Of a stretch of DNA of 64,000 nucleotides, positions 1 to 11,139 are shown in pieces. Each line of letters starts with the position of its first letter. The first letter of the stretch is position 1. The notes under the pieces were generated by a model. The model was not told where the DNA came from. It did not search any database and saw only the letters and a list, made by a program, of their open reading frames with translations. Origin of the DNA: Hamiltosporidium tvaerminnensis (lineage: Eukaryota > Microsporidia > Dubosqiidae). Where the stretch lies: positions 1,178,001 to 1,242,000 of the forward strand of contig CM061248.1 in the NCBI GenBank assembly GCA_022605425.2, in the 5' to 3' direction. The translations under genes were made by a program, and so were the position numbers.

Positions 1-1450
1 GCACATTTAAAAAAATTGAAAAAGCACGACTAGAGAAGAAGATTGACGCATAAATAAAGACCACCAAACAAATCATCTAAAAATTGTTTTTAATTTTAGT
101 GGTAAAGTGGTCATTCTGAAGAGTAATTAAGAGAATAGTTCATAATATTTATACATAAGCATCACTTGTATGAAAGTGTGATGCAATTCCGAAAACAGAA
201 TCGAATGTTTAAGTTGTTCCAAGATCAATTTTTACTCGCTAATCCGGACTTTGAGATCCAAGTATGTGTTTTCTGTGATAAAATTATGAGTTTTGGCCAT
301 GTTTACATCAAGAACCAATTCAATTTCGCATACGAAAATACCTGGTACTACACAGAACAAATACTCTTACCTTTGTTAACATATCCCGATAAATCCATAG
401 GCAGAATTAATTGACTTTTCATTTGAAAAATTGCAAGAGTTTATAGACTCAGAATTTCTGTATCAAGATGCTTTCGACTTATAAAATATCTTTATTATAT
501 TGTCAAATCTATATATTTAAGAAGAACATCACCCAGGTTGTTTAGTTTTGCTTCGTCTAAAGTATTTTATCCTGATAGAAACTTTACAAAGAAGTAGTTA
601 TTACAGAGCAATAACTTATTTTCGAACCTTTACGTGTATACGAAATAATTAATGCAGTAGGATTAGATTGAAGCGGAAAAAAAAGTTTGCCAACTGAAAA
701 CCAAAAGAGAGGTAATAAATGTCAGGGAGCAAAAAAACAAGTTTATTTACATTTCGATCGGAAACCTATATGCATATTCGAAAGAACAATTTTAGATAAA
801 ACCAAGTCAAAGATATAAACGATAATGCTTATTTAATAAAAAGTTTTTTTAATAAATGCACTTTTATTGAAACTTGAAATTTCAAAAGGCAAAAATATAA
901 AATTGTTTTCAAAAAGCCGAGACAAAACACATCAACAAGAAAATTATTAGAGAGATTCGGGAAGCAGATATTTTTAGTTCTGATTTCTTGTGCCATGTAT
1001 AAAATTCATTAAATAGCCAAATTAAAGATATCTACAAAGAGGAGAGACGTACACATGCGGATCCCAAAACAAATATTTATATGTCATTTTTTAATTATCA
1101 CAAGCAACATGCAGTCTATAGCGATACAGTGGTCTAATGACAAATATGATACAAGATTTCTTGTATAAAAACATAATATAACAAAATTAACTAAGCGGCG
1201 AGCATATATGTTTTAAAGAGACCTTTACTGATCTAAAGCGAATCAAGTGCTAACAAAAATTACAGAGTAGATAAGATAGAATATTATACTTAACACGGTA
1301 TAGTTTACTAAATTAAAAATAGAAGTTTAAGCCTAGTATTTTAAATGCTGTGCTACCAACTTTAAGTCAAGAATTTTTTATGCTCTTTCCGAACATTCAA
1401 TAGCATTAATAAACTATCGGGTGAAAATATTAAGAACAAGACGACAAATT
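1..1450 (+). pseudogene. Decayed RLE-type LINE copy (copy 1)
   Basis: Scattered remains of the same LINE family found in better shape at 26467-30262. At 166-240 the peptide MYESVMQFRKQNRMFKLFQ matches the MYESRKQFRKENRMFELFR segment of that copy. Around 690-750 traces of the ENQ..RG..(V/C)QGAKEQ stretch before RT motif A can be read. At 1395-1440 HSIALINYR matches HAISLINYHIGVL. Order and orientation agree with one long plus-strand copy, full of stops and frameshifts, with pieces missing. The 82-residue reading frame at 166-414 is only a fragment of it and is not a gene. The copy may begin before the window. Confidence 0.7.
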
Positions 1451-1462
1451 TCGCAGAGTTAT

Positions 1463-1712
1463 ATAAATGGATAGTCTAATGGCCTAATGGAGAGGATATC
1501 GTAATTTGCTTCTCAGGGGCATAGTTCATTCCCCGGTTGGTGCACTCTTTATCTTACGTTCAAAAGTTTACGCGAGTCTGACAACCTAACTAATCAAAAG
1601 AAAATTGTGTTTTTGCGCCTATAACTATAAGAAGCTATGATTCATTTTTGGATTATGTTCCATCCGTAGAGAGAAACGAGCTTGTAAATAAATAAAGAAA
1701 GAAAGAAAGAAA
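1463..1712 (+). repeat. Possible tRNA-derived SINE or tRNA pseudogene with a GAAA-rich tail
   Basis: TGGCCTAATGG near 1480 looks like an internal pol III box A, and AGTTCATTCCCC near 1525 looks like a decayed box B, about 45 bases downstream as in a tRNA. The sequence continues GGTTGGTGCACTC and ends about 150 bases later in an (AAAT/GAAA)n tail at 1686-1712. No cloverleaf with a full acceptor stem forms, so it is not a functional tRNA. A SINE head with a simple-repeat tail is the best reading, but only one copy is seen here. Confidence 0.3.
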
Positions 1713-2212
1713 AAGAATTATGTACTAAAAAAAAGGGAAAATCAAAGAATATCAAAATTTAATCGCGGAATATTACAATCTTAAAAATTATGTTCCTTCT
1801 TCAGAGAAGTACCGTAACTCTATTAAAATAAAACAACATTAAATGAAAAAAATATTTTTAATAATCAGAATTTACTGTATTTTTCAAATAATGATATTAA
1901 TAATCATTTGTGTTAGAGACATATACTAGATCATTCTAAAAGATATTTAGAATTCGTAGTTTATAAATTTAAATAAATTAAAAATAGTTTTATATTATAA
2001 AAATAAAGCCTTCGGTATAAAAATCTATAAGTAAATTTACAATTTATTTTTAAAAATATATTTTTAGAATCATCTTGATCTATTTTTAATTTAGTTCTGT
2101 TATTCTGAAATATATTCCTAAAATCAGATTTTCTTATTCAACTATTAATTAAATTAAATTAATTTAATTTGAAATACTTGATAATAAAAAAAAATCCCAC
2201 CGAAAATATTCA
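1713..2212. other. AT-rich intergenic stretch with a CCC start signal
   Basis: No gene, structured RNA or mobile element recognised. At 2196-2203 the sequence ATCCCACC lies about 12 bases before the ATG of the next gene. This resembles the CCC-like motif known close to microsporidian start codons. Confidence 0.4.
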
Positions 2213-3007
2213 ATGAAAAACTATAAATTATCAAAGACTGATGTTTGTTTAGAAGTTCTAAATAAAGATACACATGTTTGCACAAAGGAACAATCAAGAA
2301 GGGATAAATATATTTTTTTTCTGGTATTGTTTTTTCACCAAATATGCTTTGCCGGTATTTTTATTTTGTTTTTATCATATGTATATAAATATGACATTGC
2401 GGTAGAGTTATGTATAAAATATTTTATTTATATTACAATCATAAATTCCTATTTCTATATGAAAAACAGAAAAGAAGAGATAGTTTCGAATACAATAGTA
2501 AGATATTTATTTTCTTACGGTGTAAATTTACTTATAATATACTTGGATTATTATATGAGTTTTCTAATAAATATAGGAAAAAATTTGAATCCAATATCAA
2601 AGTTTACTTATGAACAGTCTTCTCTTTTTTTAATGTTTATATCATTTATATTGTTCTGCAATGCTTATTATTATTCTAAAGGAATAGAAAAGTTTATAAA
2701 TATAAAAAAAAGTTCGATGGCATTGTTTTGCTTACTTTACACACTAGAAAGTATATTTTTATTGACATTGAAATTTATAAAATTTCTTGGTATAATTGAT
2801 TATTCAAACGAACCTCTTCTAGTTCCATGCTTGGCAATAATATTATCACAAGTGTTTCTATTTTTTTGCTCGCGAATTAATACACGAAAGATGAAATTGA
2901 TAATATTACCAATGATGTTAAACGCTTTATATTTTTGGAATTTTTTTAAAGAAGTGTTCGTTAGATTAAGTATTTTGATGATTTCTTACAAAAATATTCT
3001 TTTTTAA
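2213..3007 (+). CDS. Hypothetical multi-pass membrane protein
   Basis: 264 residues, intact and intronless. After a short polar N-terminus (about residues 1-35, with a Lys/Arg cluster) there are roughly seven hydrophobic stretches: about 35-63, 67-86, 98-122, 139-157, 166-190, 200-218 and 226-262. They are separated by short charged loops, which predicts an integral membrane protein. No transporter signature or conserved charged motif could be recognised, so the family is unknown; the length and pattern suit a lineage-specific membrane protein or a reduced transporter. The start is supported by a CCC motif about 12 bases upstream and by lack of an earlier in-frame ATG. It stands alone between AT-rich spacers. 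Confidence 0.7.
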   Translation: MKNYKLSKTDVCLEVLNKDTHVCTKEQSRRDKYIFFLVLFFHQICFAGIFILFLSYVYKYDIAVELCIKYFIYITIINSYFYMKNRKEEIVSNTIVRYLFSYGVNLLIIYLDYYMSFLINIGKNLNPISKFTYEQSSLFLMFISFILFCNAYYYSKGIEKFINIKKSSMALFCLLYTLESIFLLTLKFIKFLGIIDYSNEPLLVPCLAIILSQVFLFFCSRINTRKMKLIILPMMLNALYFWNFFKEVFVRLSILMISYKNILF

Positions 3008-5774
3008 GTATAATTCTATTTACAATTAAACATTTGTTAGTTTATCTTATTTTTAGATATCTTGAGAATTTTTTTTCTTTTCGTTTTCCTTAAATTTTTT
3101 TATATTTCATCCAAACGAGTAAAAATATTTCTTATATTATTACCTTTGTTTAAAAACCAAAAAGCTTATTATTTTCCTTTAAAGTGTACTGTAATGGTCT
3201 TTTTTAATTGAAAATTAAATTACATTAAACTTTCTTTGGACTTTTTGTTCCTTGCCTTGTTGTTTTCTATTTTAAGAAGATTAAAATTTTAACCTTAGAA
3301 TGTGCTGAATAATAATTCTATTTATACAATTATCTTAATCTCTGATCTACATAAGTCGCCCGGTTTTAAAGACATTAATCATAAAATCGAAGTTATGAAG
3401 TGACAGTTGCTGAGTGAAATATGCCAAGAGACTGTATGAAACGTTTCCGAGAATCGTGAAATTCCTCCACAAGGTGAATCTTGTAAGGAGCACGGAAAAA
3501 TCGTAAGGCGAGTCTAATAAACGCCAAAGACATCTTCATTTCAATGATAAAATTTACGCATTGAAATTCCAAACCCTCTGTGTTGATATTTTTCCTTACT
3601 AGATAAAAGAAATTTACAGTTTCTTTTTATAGACAAAGATTAGAAGGACATTCAAATAAGGAATATTGGAAAAGATTTCAGAAAATGTATAATCGTTAAG
3701 GAGAAATTTGAATTACTGTACCGTGAGCAAACAAAAAAATCTATGAAAAGCAGATATAAAACAAATATTATACTCAAAGCACCAAAAGAAATGTTAATCC
3801 TGACTTTACGTTTTTTTTCAAAGAGATAAAATCGATAGCCGAGATATATGTGAAGTTAAAATTTTTAACTGCAATAGTTGATGAATAAATTAAAGAAAAA
3901 ATCCGTTAAAATGGTACTTATTTTGTAAATAAAAAATAGAATTTTACTAGTTTTGAGAGTACAAACGAAATTAGAAAAAAGATTCGAAAATTTTTATGGC
4001 GCGAATCCGATGCAATAAAATGATTTTATATAATTATTACACATGAAATATTTTATTCATTTTTTGTAATTTTATTATAAAATTACGTTCTAAATACACA
4101 AAGCTTAAAATAATAGGGTAAATGGTTTTTTTATTTTGATAAAGAGGATTTGTAAAAGATAATATCAGACGAATCACAATGCAAAATCTTTTATATTAAA
4201 TCTGAAATATATTCTAAGAGCCGAAGAAACATTTTTATACTTTTGAAGTTTAAAAAATACTTAAAACTTCTTGATTATTGAGGTAAATAGCTTCAGATGA
4301 AATAATAAAGATAATGCGAATAAAACCGCAATAATATTATACTTCGATTGGGCAAATATATTAAAATTTCTGTAAAAAAATTAGATGTATTACTCTGATT
4401 CGGCAATTTTTAAATGAATCTGCACAAATCTGAGCGACACCTAAAGTAAAACATACGTATAATTCAGAAATTGGCTTGAAATATATTTAATTAAATAATA
4501 TGACCAATGGAATAGTACACGTATAAATCAAAATTACCTCAACAGTTTTGTTTAAAATAATTGAACTAAAAAACAAATGAAATAACTCTGTTTTATATTA
4601 AAATAGAATAAATCAATCTTTTATTCCCAATAATATAGCACAATTTTTAACAGATACTTAATTTTAAATGTTTAAAGTTGGAAATATAAACTGAAAACTG
4701 TAGATTATAATTAAGTCTTGTTTTCACCAAAAATCAATTTAGATATTTGCAAGATATTTCTTATAAAATAGCAGATAAGGTATTTATTTTGTTAAAATGA
4801 CCTTAAATTATACTTTTGTTCACAAATTATAAGAAAGTATTCTAGATAATTTTTTTTGTTATCTGAGTATTGTTTTCGTAATTTATACTAATTTATAGCA
4901 ATTTATAGCAATTTATAAATAATTTATAGAAAGACTTAAATATTTATATCTTTCGAAACTTCTATAACTTGTTAATAAATATTGAATTATAAAGTTGAAT
5001 AGTAAAATGGTAATAAAAGAAAAAAAATAGAAGGAAATGAGGTTATAAAATATTTCTAAATTGTATTTTAATTACAAATTATAGAAATAAATTTCTTTAA
5101 ATCTAAGATAAGATAAGAATAAAATAGAAGGAAATGAGGTTATAAAATATTTATAAATTGTATTTTACTTACAAATTACAGAAATAAATTTCTTTAAATC
5201 AAATCTAAGATAAGAATAAATTTAATTATTTTGAGACAAAGTTTTTTTTAGGTACCATTTAAATAACCAAAGTAACAAGTTTTAAATTATAAAATAAAGA
5301 GGATAAAATAGAGTTATTTTTTATAAATTAACTTTTTTTTAAATCGAAGTAATGAAAAATCTTAAAATGTTTTGATATGAAGTATATTGTTGATAACCAA
5401 TTCTATAGATATTGTCTTGATTAGTTATAGTTAAAAACAATTATAGAAACGAACAATTTAGACTTTTAATAGATATTTACATTCAAATTTTTAGAATCAA
5501 TGTTTTTAAAAACCAAAAAAATAAATTTTGAAGTATAAATATTTAGAAAAAAACTTTGCTTAAAACTATTTTTTAATAATTCTTTAAAGAGGTAATATAT
5601 CGAATTTAATACTTAAGAAATTGGAAATTTTGAAACTAAAATTTGTAATCTTTTTTCTTTGTTTTGTAGTATTATTATGAAACAAAGTTTCAAAAGTCTA
5701 TAATGTTTATCTATTGATGGAATGTAAAACTATATAATTTTGGACATAAGAAAAATGAAACATCAACAAACATA
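3008..5774. other. Long AT-rich intergenic region without recognisable genes
   Basis: No ORF of note on either strand and no TE family from the rest of the window could be aligned with confidence. It contains a short reiterated AATTTATAG tract at about 4885-4930 and one tandem duplication (listed separately). It may hold very old transposon remains. Confidence 0.4.
5023..5220. repeat. Tandem duplication of about 97 bp
   Basis: Two adjacent copies beginning AATAGAAGGAAATGAGGTTA (near 5026 and 5123) and ending with a run like CTAAGATAAGAATAAA. They differ by a handful of substitutions and a small insertion. Non-coding. Confidence 0.85.
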
Positions 5775-7481
5775 ATGAAAGTAAATGAGGTATCTGATAT
5801 ATCGGGTAACATAGAATCTGAACTAAACAGTATTTTAGATGAGAAGGCTGTTTCTCCTGGGTATATAGATGAATCACAGTATTTGTTGCAAAAGATTGTA
5901 GGGAAATACAAACTAACAAAGAATCTTGGTTCGGGAGGTACAAGTAAAGTAAAACTTGGAATTAATAATGAAACAGGAGAAAAGGTAGCAATAAAGATTG
6001 TTTCTAAGAAAATGAGTACAAGTTCTTTAGGGAAGGATACTGAAGCCAAAAGAGATGAAAGAATATATCGCGAAGTTTTAATTTCTACACTTTTAAATCA
6101 TCCTCATATAGTGAGATTAAAAGATTTTTATTACAATGAAAATAATTTTTTCTTGGTATTCGAATATATTAAAGGAAAACAGTTGTTGGATTTAGTGGCT
6201 AGAAATGGCGCATTATCTGAAAATGATTCAAGAAGATTTTTTAGACAAATTTTATCTGCTGTGGGATACATACATAACAACTCAATAGTGCATAGAGATT
6301 TAAAAATAGAAAATATACTTATTGACGATGATGGAAATGCCAAAATATTAGATTTCGGACTTTCAAATTTCTATGATAATAAGCGATTGTTAAATACTTT
6401 TTGTGGTTCTTTATATTTTGCTGCACCTGAGTTATTGATGGGAAGACAATATAGTGGACCAGAAATCGATATATGGAGTTTAGGAATTATTTTATACGTA
6501 ATGTTGTGCGGTAAAGTTCCTTTTGATGATAAAGATGTGCATGCATTGCATTCCAAAATAAAGAAAGCAAGTCTTACATTTGTAAAATCTTTATCATCGG
6601 AAGCGGAAGAGCTTCTTTCTGGCATGATTCTGCCTACTCCTTCTTCCCGACTTGGAATGGATCAGATAGTCAAGTCCGTTTGGGTAAATAAAGATTATAA
6701 AACAAATGTTGATTTCTTCAACAATAGGAAATTTCTTTTAAAAAGACTTAGAACGGGATATCTTAAACTAATAAGCTACGTTGTAAGATCACAGTTTCCC
6801 GATATGGAAAAAGATGTGAGAAGATATATTTCGATATGTAAAGAAGGAAAATCAGAATCTTTGGAACAAATTTACTGGGCAAGAAGACCTACAATATCAT
6901 TATATTATCTTTTTATAGAAGCAGTTGGCTTAAACGAAGACCTTATAGAAATAACTGAAGATAAAATAGATGAATCCGATATCAGCGATGAATTATGCCT
7001 TGGAACAGAAGAAGACCGACTACAAATGTACCACAATTTCGTAAGTTTTGTATTTTCAAAAGAAAAAAACAATTCCTTTAGTAAATATTTTACAGGAAGC
7101 ATATTTTTAAATAGTGAAAGTTCTTTAAACCACATTGAAAAGACAGTTTTAGGCGACACAAGTAATATAGATAACCTTCCTGCAATAAAAAACACGTATC
7201 TTAAAGGTTTTTTCAAAGGTATTAAAATCAAACCTACTCTTAGCCACACCGAGATTAAGAAAATATTAATACAATTTTTTACAGCTATGAAAATTACTTA
7301 CGAAATAAAAGAAAAGAATTATAAGCTTATTTACGATATAAACGAGACGAAATGTGAATTTAAAATATCACTTTATTTCAATAAGTTGTTTAAAGAACAT
7401 TTTTTATCTGTTACAAGACTTTCAGGTGACAAAAAGCTTTTTAGGGATGCGTTGGTTTCATTGGCGGGAATTTTTAAATAA
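5775..7481 (+). CDS. Ser/Thr protein kinase, KIN1/MARK-like with KA1-like tail
   Basis: 568 residues. The catalytic domain spans about residues 45-307. Visible motifs are the glycine loop LGSGGTSKV (51-59), VAIK with Lys74, HRDLKIEN (173-180, catalytic Asp175), DFG (193-195), an activation segment TFCGSLYFAAPE (208-219) and DIWSLGIILYVMLCGKVPF (232-250). These are typical of the CAMK/AMPK-related group. The last ~90 residues, ending in GDKKLFRDALVSLAGIFK, have the alternating pattern and position of a KA1 membrane-binding domain. That combination is characteristic of the yeast Kin1/Kin2 and animal MARK kinases, which act in polarity and exocytosis at the plasma membrane. SNF1-type kinases are an alternative. 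All catalytic residues are present, so it should be active. No CCC motif precedes this ATG. Confidence 0.9.
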   Translation: MKVNEVSDISGNIESELNSILDEKAVSPGYIDESQYLLQKIVGKYKLTKNLGSGGTSKVKLGINNETGEKVAIKIVSKKMSTSSLGKDTEAKRDERIYREVLISTLLNHPHIVRLKDFYYNENNFFLVFEYIKGKQLLDLVARNGALSENDSRRFFRQILSAVGYIHNNSIVHRDLKIENILIDDDGNAKILDFGLSNFYDNKRLLNTFCGSLYFAAPELLMGRQYSGPEIDIWSLGIILYVMLCGKVPFDDKDVHALHSKIKKASLTFVKSLSSEAEELLSGMILPTPSSRLGMDQIVKSVWVNKDYKTNVDFFNNRKFLLKRLRTGYLKLISYVVRSQFPDMEKDVRRYISICKEGKSESLEQIYWARRPTISLYYLFIEAVGLNEDLIEITEDKIDESDISDELCLGTEEDRLQMYHNFVSFVFSKEKNNSFSKYFTGSIFLNSESSLNHIEKTVLGDTSNIDNLPAIKNTYLKGFFKGIKIKPTLSHTEIKKILIQFFTAMKITYEIKEKNYKLIYDINETKCEFKISLYFNKLFKEHFLSVTRLSGDKKLFRDALVSLAGIFK

Positions 7482-7604
7482 AACATCTCTTTAATATATT
7501 TTTTAATTAATTTAACCTAATTTAGTACAAATCTAAAATATTGTTTGAATTCTAAAACATGTGTTTTAGCTTAGAAATAATAATTCTAATTGTTTTGGTA
7601 AAAT

Positions 7605-10600
7605 ATGATAATCTTTATATTAGGAATAGTACTAGGACAGTATGAAAAAGATATGCTTAGGCTTACAAATGAATTCAGAAGAGAAAATAATCTCAAAGAA
7701 CTTGAATTGTACTATCCTTTGGAAAAAACAGCACGAATGCAGGCAGAATTTATGTGTAGCATTATGAAGATAACACACGATGGCCCTGAAAAGAAGACCA
7801 GAACTCTTGATAGAAGACTTCTTCTAAATGATTTCGTTGGAGAAAATATCGGTGAGAATATTGCAAAACAACAAGGGGATAATTATGGTGAAGTCTTTCG
7901 TATTTGGAAACGATCCGATAAACATAAGAAGAACATTTTGGGTGATTATACGTATACAGGAATTTATACGTGCAAAGATAGAAGAAAAAACCGGTATTGG
8001 GTTCAAGTTTTTGGAAAGCCAGCTTCTGGAAAAAAATCATCCAAAGAAACAAAAGATAGAGATTCTGACTCGTCTAAAAAAGAATCTAAGAATGACGAGA
8101 ATATCAAGAGCAGGATAGATAATAATGATGTTACGAGTAAAAAAGGTGGCACGGAAATTACAGCTAAGGTAGATAATAAAGATGGTGAAAACAAGCAAGT
8201 TAAGAATTTAGAAGGTAAAAATGATGGGAAGAATAAGGAAGAAAATAATACAGAAAGTAAAAATGGAGTGAATAATCAAGAAGGTAAAGACAAAGGAAAA
8301 AATGATAAAGAATCAAAGATTGACGAAAGCAATAATAAAGATGATAAGAAAGACAAGAAAAAAGATGAGAATAAAGGCAATGAGAATGAAAACGATAAAG
8401 ATAAAGATAAAGGAAATGATACTAGGAACAAGAAAAAAAATGATAATAAAGCAAACAAGAGTGAAAAGGATGATAAACATGAGGACAAAGGCAAGAAAGA
8501 GGAGAAGGATAATAAAGAACCCAAGAATGATAAGAACAATGGTAATAATAAAAGTGATGATGAGAAGAAAGATATTAAGAAAACAGAGAATGGTAGTGAC
8601 AATAAAAAGGATAAAGATAAAAACAAAGAAAAACCACAGGTGGACATCCAATCTCTATTAAAAGATGAAATAAACAAAATAAAAGCTGAAATAATCACGG
8701 AATTGAAAATGCAAAAACAAGAAAATAAGTCCAACGAAAAGCCAGAAGATTCTAAAATAGATTTACAAGAATTAAAAAGACTTTTATCGGAGAATCCTAA
8801 AATCCTTAATAAATCAAATGAAGAACCATCTGATACTTTAAAAACACCACAACAGGATAATAATACGAGTAAAATGGCATTATCTGAAGATATTGGGTCA
8901 TCAAAAACCAATTCTGATACAAAAGTTTTAGAAAATAAAAAGTTTATTAGCGATCAACAAAAATTAGATACAATTCCTAATATAGAAACCTTAAAACATA
9001 ATGAATCAGTGAAAAACGACAAAGAAAAACCAGATTTAAACAAACCTGGAAACAAAGTAACAGAGAATCCAAAAAGTGAAATCTTAAAAAATGATAAAGA
9101 AAAATTTGATCCAAATAAACCGGAATATAAAGCGGCAGATATTTCTAAAAATGTAATTTCAGAAGAAAAACAAAAGCAGCCCACCAAAGAAAATGAACAA
9201 AAAAACTCTCCTTCAAACCCTGATCAAAATAAAGAAAACCCAAAGAATACTCCACAAGAATCCCTACTGGCAAGATTTGGAAATACCGAAAATAATAAAA
9301 ACACATCTACTAATGCAGAAAAAATTTCTAAACCAAAAATACCAGATGAATTTCCCAGTAAAAAAGATTCAAAACCTTCAACCAATACTATTACAAAAGA
9401 AAAAGATAAATCAACCGATGTTCAACCTGAATTTAAACAACCTAATCAAAGTAAAGATGAACCTGCAAATACCAAACCTTCATCGACTAGCGACATTAAT
9501 TCATCCAAGAAACCAGAAGTAAAAATTCTAAATGAGCCCCAACCAAACACTAAATCACCTGACACCACAAAAACACCTTCACCCGAAGATAAACATTTTG
9601 ACATTTCATTTCCCCCTGAACCAAAACCACAAAAACCTTCTGGAAATCCCTTTTCGCTTTCTGAGTCACCAAACACGAACAATAAACCAAATGAAAATAC
9701 TAAGGAACCACAAATACCAACAGAACATTCCATTTCACCTCCTACTTCACCACCTACCAACAATAAATCAAATGAAAATACCAAAGAGCCACAAAAATCT
9801 TTAGAACCTGCTATGCCACCACCCATCAACAATAAACCAAATGAAAGTTACTTCCTTGGAAACACATATAAAGACCCCACATCTCAAAACACCAACACCC
9901 CTAACCCAGACAATTCTCCTCATCCTCCAAACACCAAAGAACCAATAAAATGCCAATCAAATAAATTATTTACGTGTTTAGATAACAGCAATTACACTTT
10001 TATTATTTCACCTGATATGATCAAAAAAATATACGAAAATTATTTTCCTAAAAACGGTAAATCACCAGACAAGCCAAAGACAACCAGCGAAGATGAAAAT
10101 ACCAAAAATTTGAAAAATGGTAGGGATGATATTGGTAATGGAACTAAAGAAGACAAAGAAAATAAGGAAGGGAAGGATGCTAAAGATGGTAATGAAGATA
10201 AAAAAGATAAGGAAAGTAAAGATGGCAAGGAAAGTAAAGATGGTAATGAAGATAAAAAAGATAAGGAAAGTAAAGATGGTAAGGAAAGTAAAGATGGCAA
10301 GGAAAGTAAAATTGGCAAGGAAAGTAAAGATGGTAATGAAGATAAAAAAGATAAGGAAAGTAAAGATGGCAAGGAAATTAAAGATGGTAAGGAAGAGGAT
10401 AATAAGGAAAAAGAGTCCCCTAAAGAACCACCTAAAGAAACATCGAAGGAAGCATCCAAAGAACCCCAAAATAGAGAATCTAAACAAATATCGAATGAAC
10501 CCAAAGACAAAGACACACCCAAAGACAAAGATACACTAAAAGACAAAGATACACCAAAAGACAAAGATACACCCAAAGACAAAGATACACCCAAAGACAA

Positions 10601-11012
10601 AGATATACCCAAAGACAAAGACACATCCAAAGACAAAGATATACCCAAAGACAAAGAAATACCAAAAGACAAAGAAACTACAAAACAATCTTCCTCACCC
10701 TGTCCACAAACAAAACCTTCACTTCTAGAAATATTTAAAGTCCCTTCCCACCAAAAAGACCAAAAACCAATTTCTTCACAAAAATACAAACTTTTAGAAA
10801 CAGAAATATTTCCCGATATGAACTATGAAATAATTATAAGTACGAATAGTAAAAATAAGGATATTAAGGATATAGACAGTAACAATACCAAGGCAAATAA
10901 TAAAGATAGCAAAGATAATAATAATAAAGACATATTCGATAGTAATAAAGATAATAATAAAGAAGATATAGAAATAGATCAACCAGTGTTCTACGGGTCC
11001 TCTTTACAATAG
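7605..11012 (+). CDS. Secreted CAP/SCP-domain protein with very long Lys/Asp/Glu-rich repeat tail
   Basis: 1135 residues. A short hydrophobic N-terminus (MIIFILGIVLGQ) can serve as a signal peptide. Residues about 16-138 form a CAP domain: LTNEFRRENNL at the start, His58 (THDG), GENIGENI with Glu80/Glu84, W101..S..H107..NIL, YTYTGI, and the CAP2-like end YWVQVFG (131-137). CAP proteins (CRISP, PR-1, yeast Pry) are secreted and can bind sterols or lipids. The remaining ~1000 residues are low complexity: K/D/E/N-rich, then a P/T/N-rich part (about 640-800), then KESKDG repeats (about 863-932) and PKDKDT repeats (about 966-1026). Such a charged tail suits a spore-wall, exospore or secreted host-interface protein, but that is inference. 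Overlapping frames in this region are shadows of the repeats. Confidence 0.85.
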   Translation: MIIFILGIVLGQYEKDMLRLTNEFRRENNLKELELYYPLEKTARMQAEFMCSIMKITHDGPEKKTRTLDRRLLLNDFVGENIGENIAKQQGDNYGEVFRIWKRSDKHKKNILGDYTYTGIYTCKDRRKNRYWVQVFGKPASGKKSSKETKDRDSDSSKKESKNDENIKSRIDNNDVTSKKGGTEITAKVDNKDGENKQVKNLEGKNDGKNKEENNTESKNGVNNQEGKDKGKNDKESKIDESNNKDDKKDKKKDENKGNENENDKDKDKGNDTRNKKKNDNKANKSEKDDKHEDKGKKEEKDNKEPKNDKNNGNNKSDDEKKDIKKTENGSDNKKDKDKNKEKPQVDIQSLLKDEINKIKAEIITELKMQKQENKSNEKPEDSKIDLQELKRLLSENPKILNKSNEEPSDTLKTPQQDNNTSKMALSEDIGSSKTNSDTKVLENKKFISDQQKLDTIPNIETLKHNESVKNDKEKPDLNKPGNKVTENPKSEILKNDKEKFDPNKPEYKAADISKNVISEEKQKQPTKENEQKNSPSNPDQNKENPKNTPQESLLARFGNTENNKNTSTNAEKISKPKIPDEFPSKKDSKPSTNTITKEKDKSTDVQPEFKQPNQSKDEPANTKPSSTSDINSSKKPEVKILNEPQPNTKSPDTTKTPSPEDKHFDISFPPEPKPQKPSGNPFSLSESPNTNNKPNENTKEPQIPTEHSISPPTSPPTNNKSNENTKEPQKSLEPAMPPPINNKPNESYFLGNTYKDPTSQNTNTPNPDNSPHPPNTKEPIKCQSNKLFTCLDNSNYTFIISPDMIKKIYENYFPKNGKSPDKPKTTSEDENTKNLKNGRDDIGNGTKEDKENKEGKDAKDGNEDKKDKESKDGKESKDGNEDKKDKESKDGKESKDGKESKIGKESKDGNEDKKDKESKDGKEIKDGKEEDNKEKESPKEPPKETSKEASKEPQNRESKQISNEPKDKDTPKDKDTLKDKDTPKDKDTPKDKDTPKDKDIPKDKDTSKDKDIPKDKEIPKDKETTKQSSSPCPQTKPSLLEIFKVPSHQKDQKPISSQKYKLLETEIFPDMNYEIIISTNSKNKDIKDIDSNNTKANNKDSKDNNNKDIFDSNKDNNKEDIEIDQPVFYGSSLQ
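10190..10400 (+). repeat. Coding tandem repeat, KESKDG/NEDKKD units
   Basis: Tandem copies of GGAAAGTAAAGATGG(C/T)AA alternating with AATGAAGATAAAAAAGATAA inside the CAP-protein gene. Units are 18 bp or multiples, so the reading frame is preserved. Likely to vary in copy number between strains. Confidence 0.9.
10500..10680 (+). repeat. Coding 18-bp tandem repeat, PKDKDT units
   Basis: About ten copies of an 18-bp unit, CCCAAAGACAAAGATACA with minor changes, encoding P-K-D-K-D-T/I. It lies near the C-terminus of the CAP-domain protein. Confidence 0.9.
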
Positions 11013-11139
11013 TAAAAATTAAATTTAGTATTTGTCGTTATAATTGATTGTAAAGGGATGTTTAATATATCATTAAATAAATTAATATAATTATTTTTAG
11101 TAAATAAAATCCTTTTTTTGACAAATTAGAATTAATTAA

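Noticed and set aside
1467-1545. Functional tRNA gene
   Set aside because: Box-like words are present but acceptor and T stems do not pair; at best a pseudogene or SINE head.
8276-8911. Long minus-strand frames opposite the CAP gene
   Set aside because: They are Ser/Leu/Phe-rich shadows of Lys/Asp/Asn codon repeats on the real strand.
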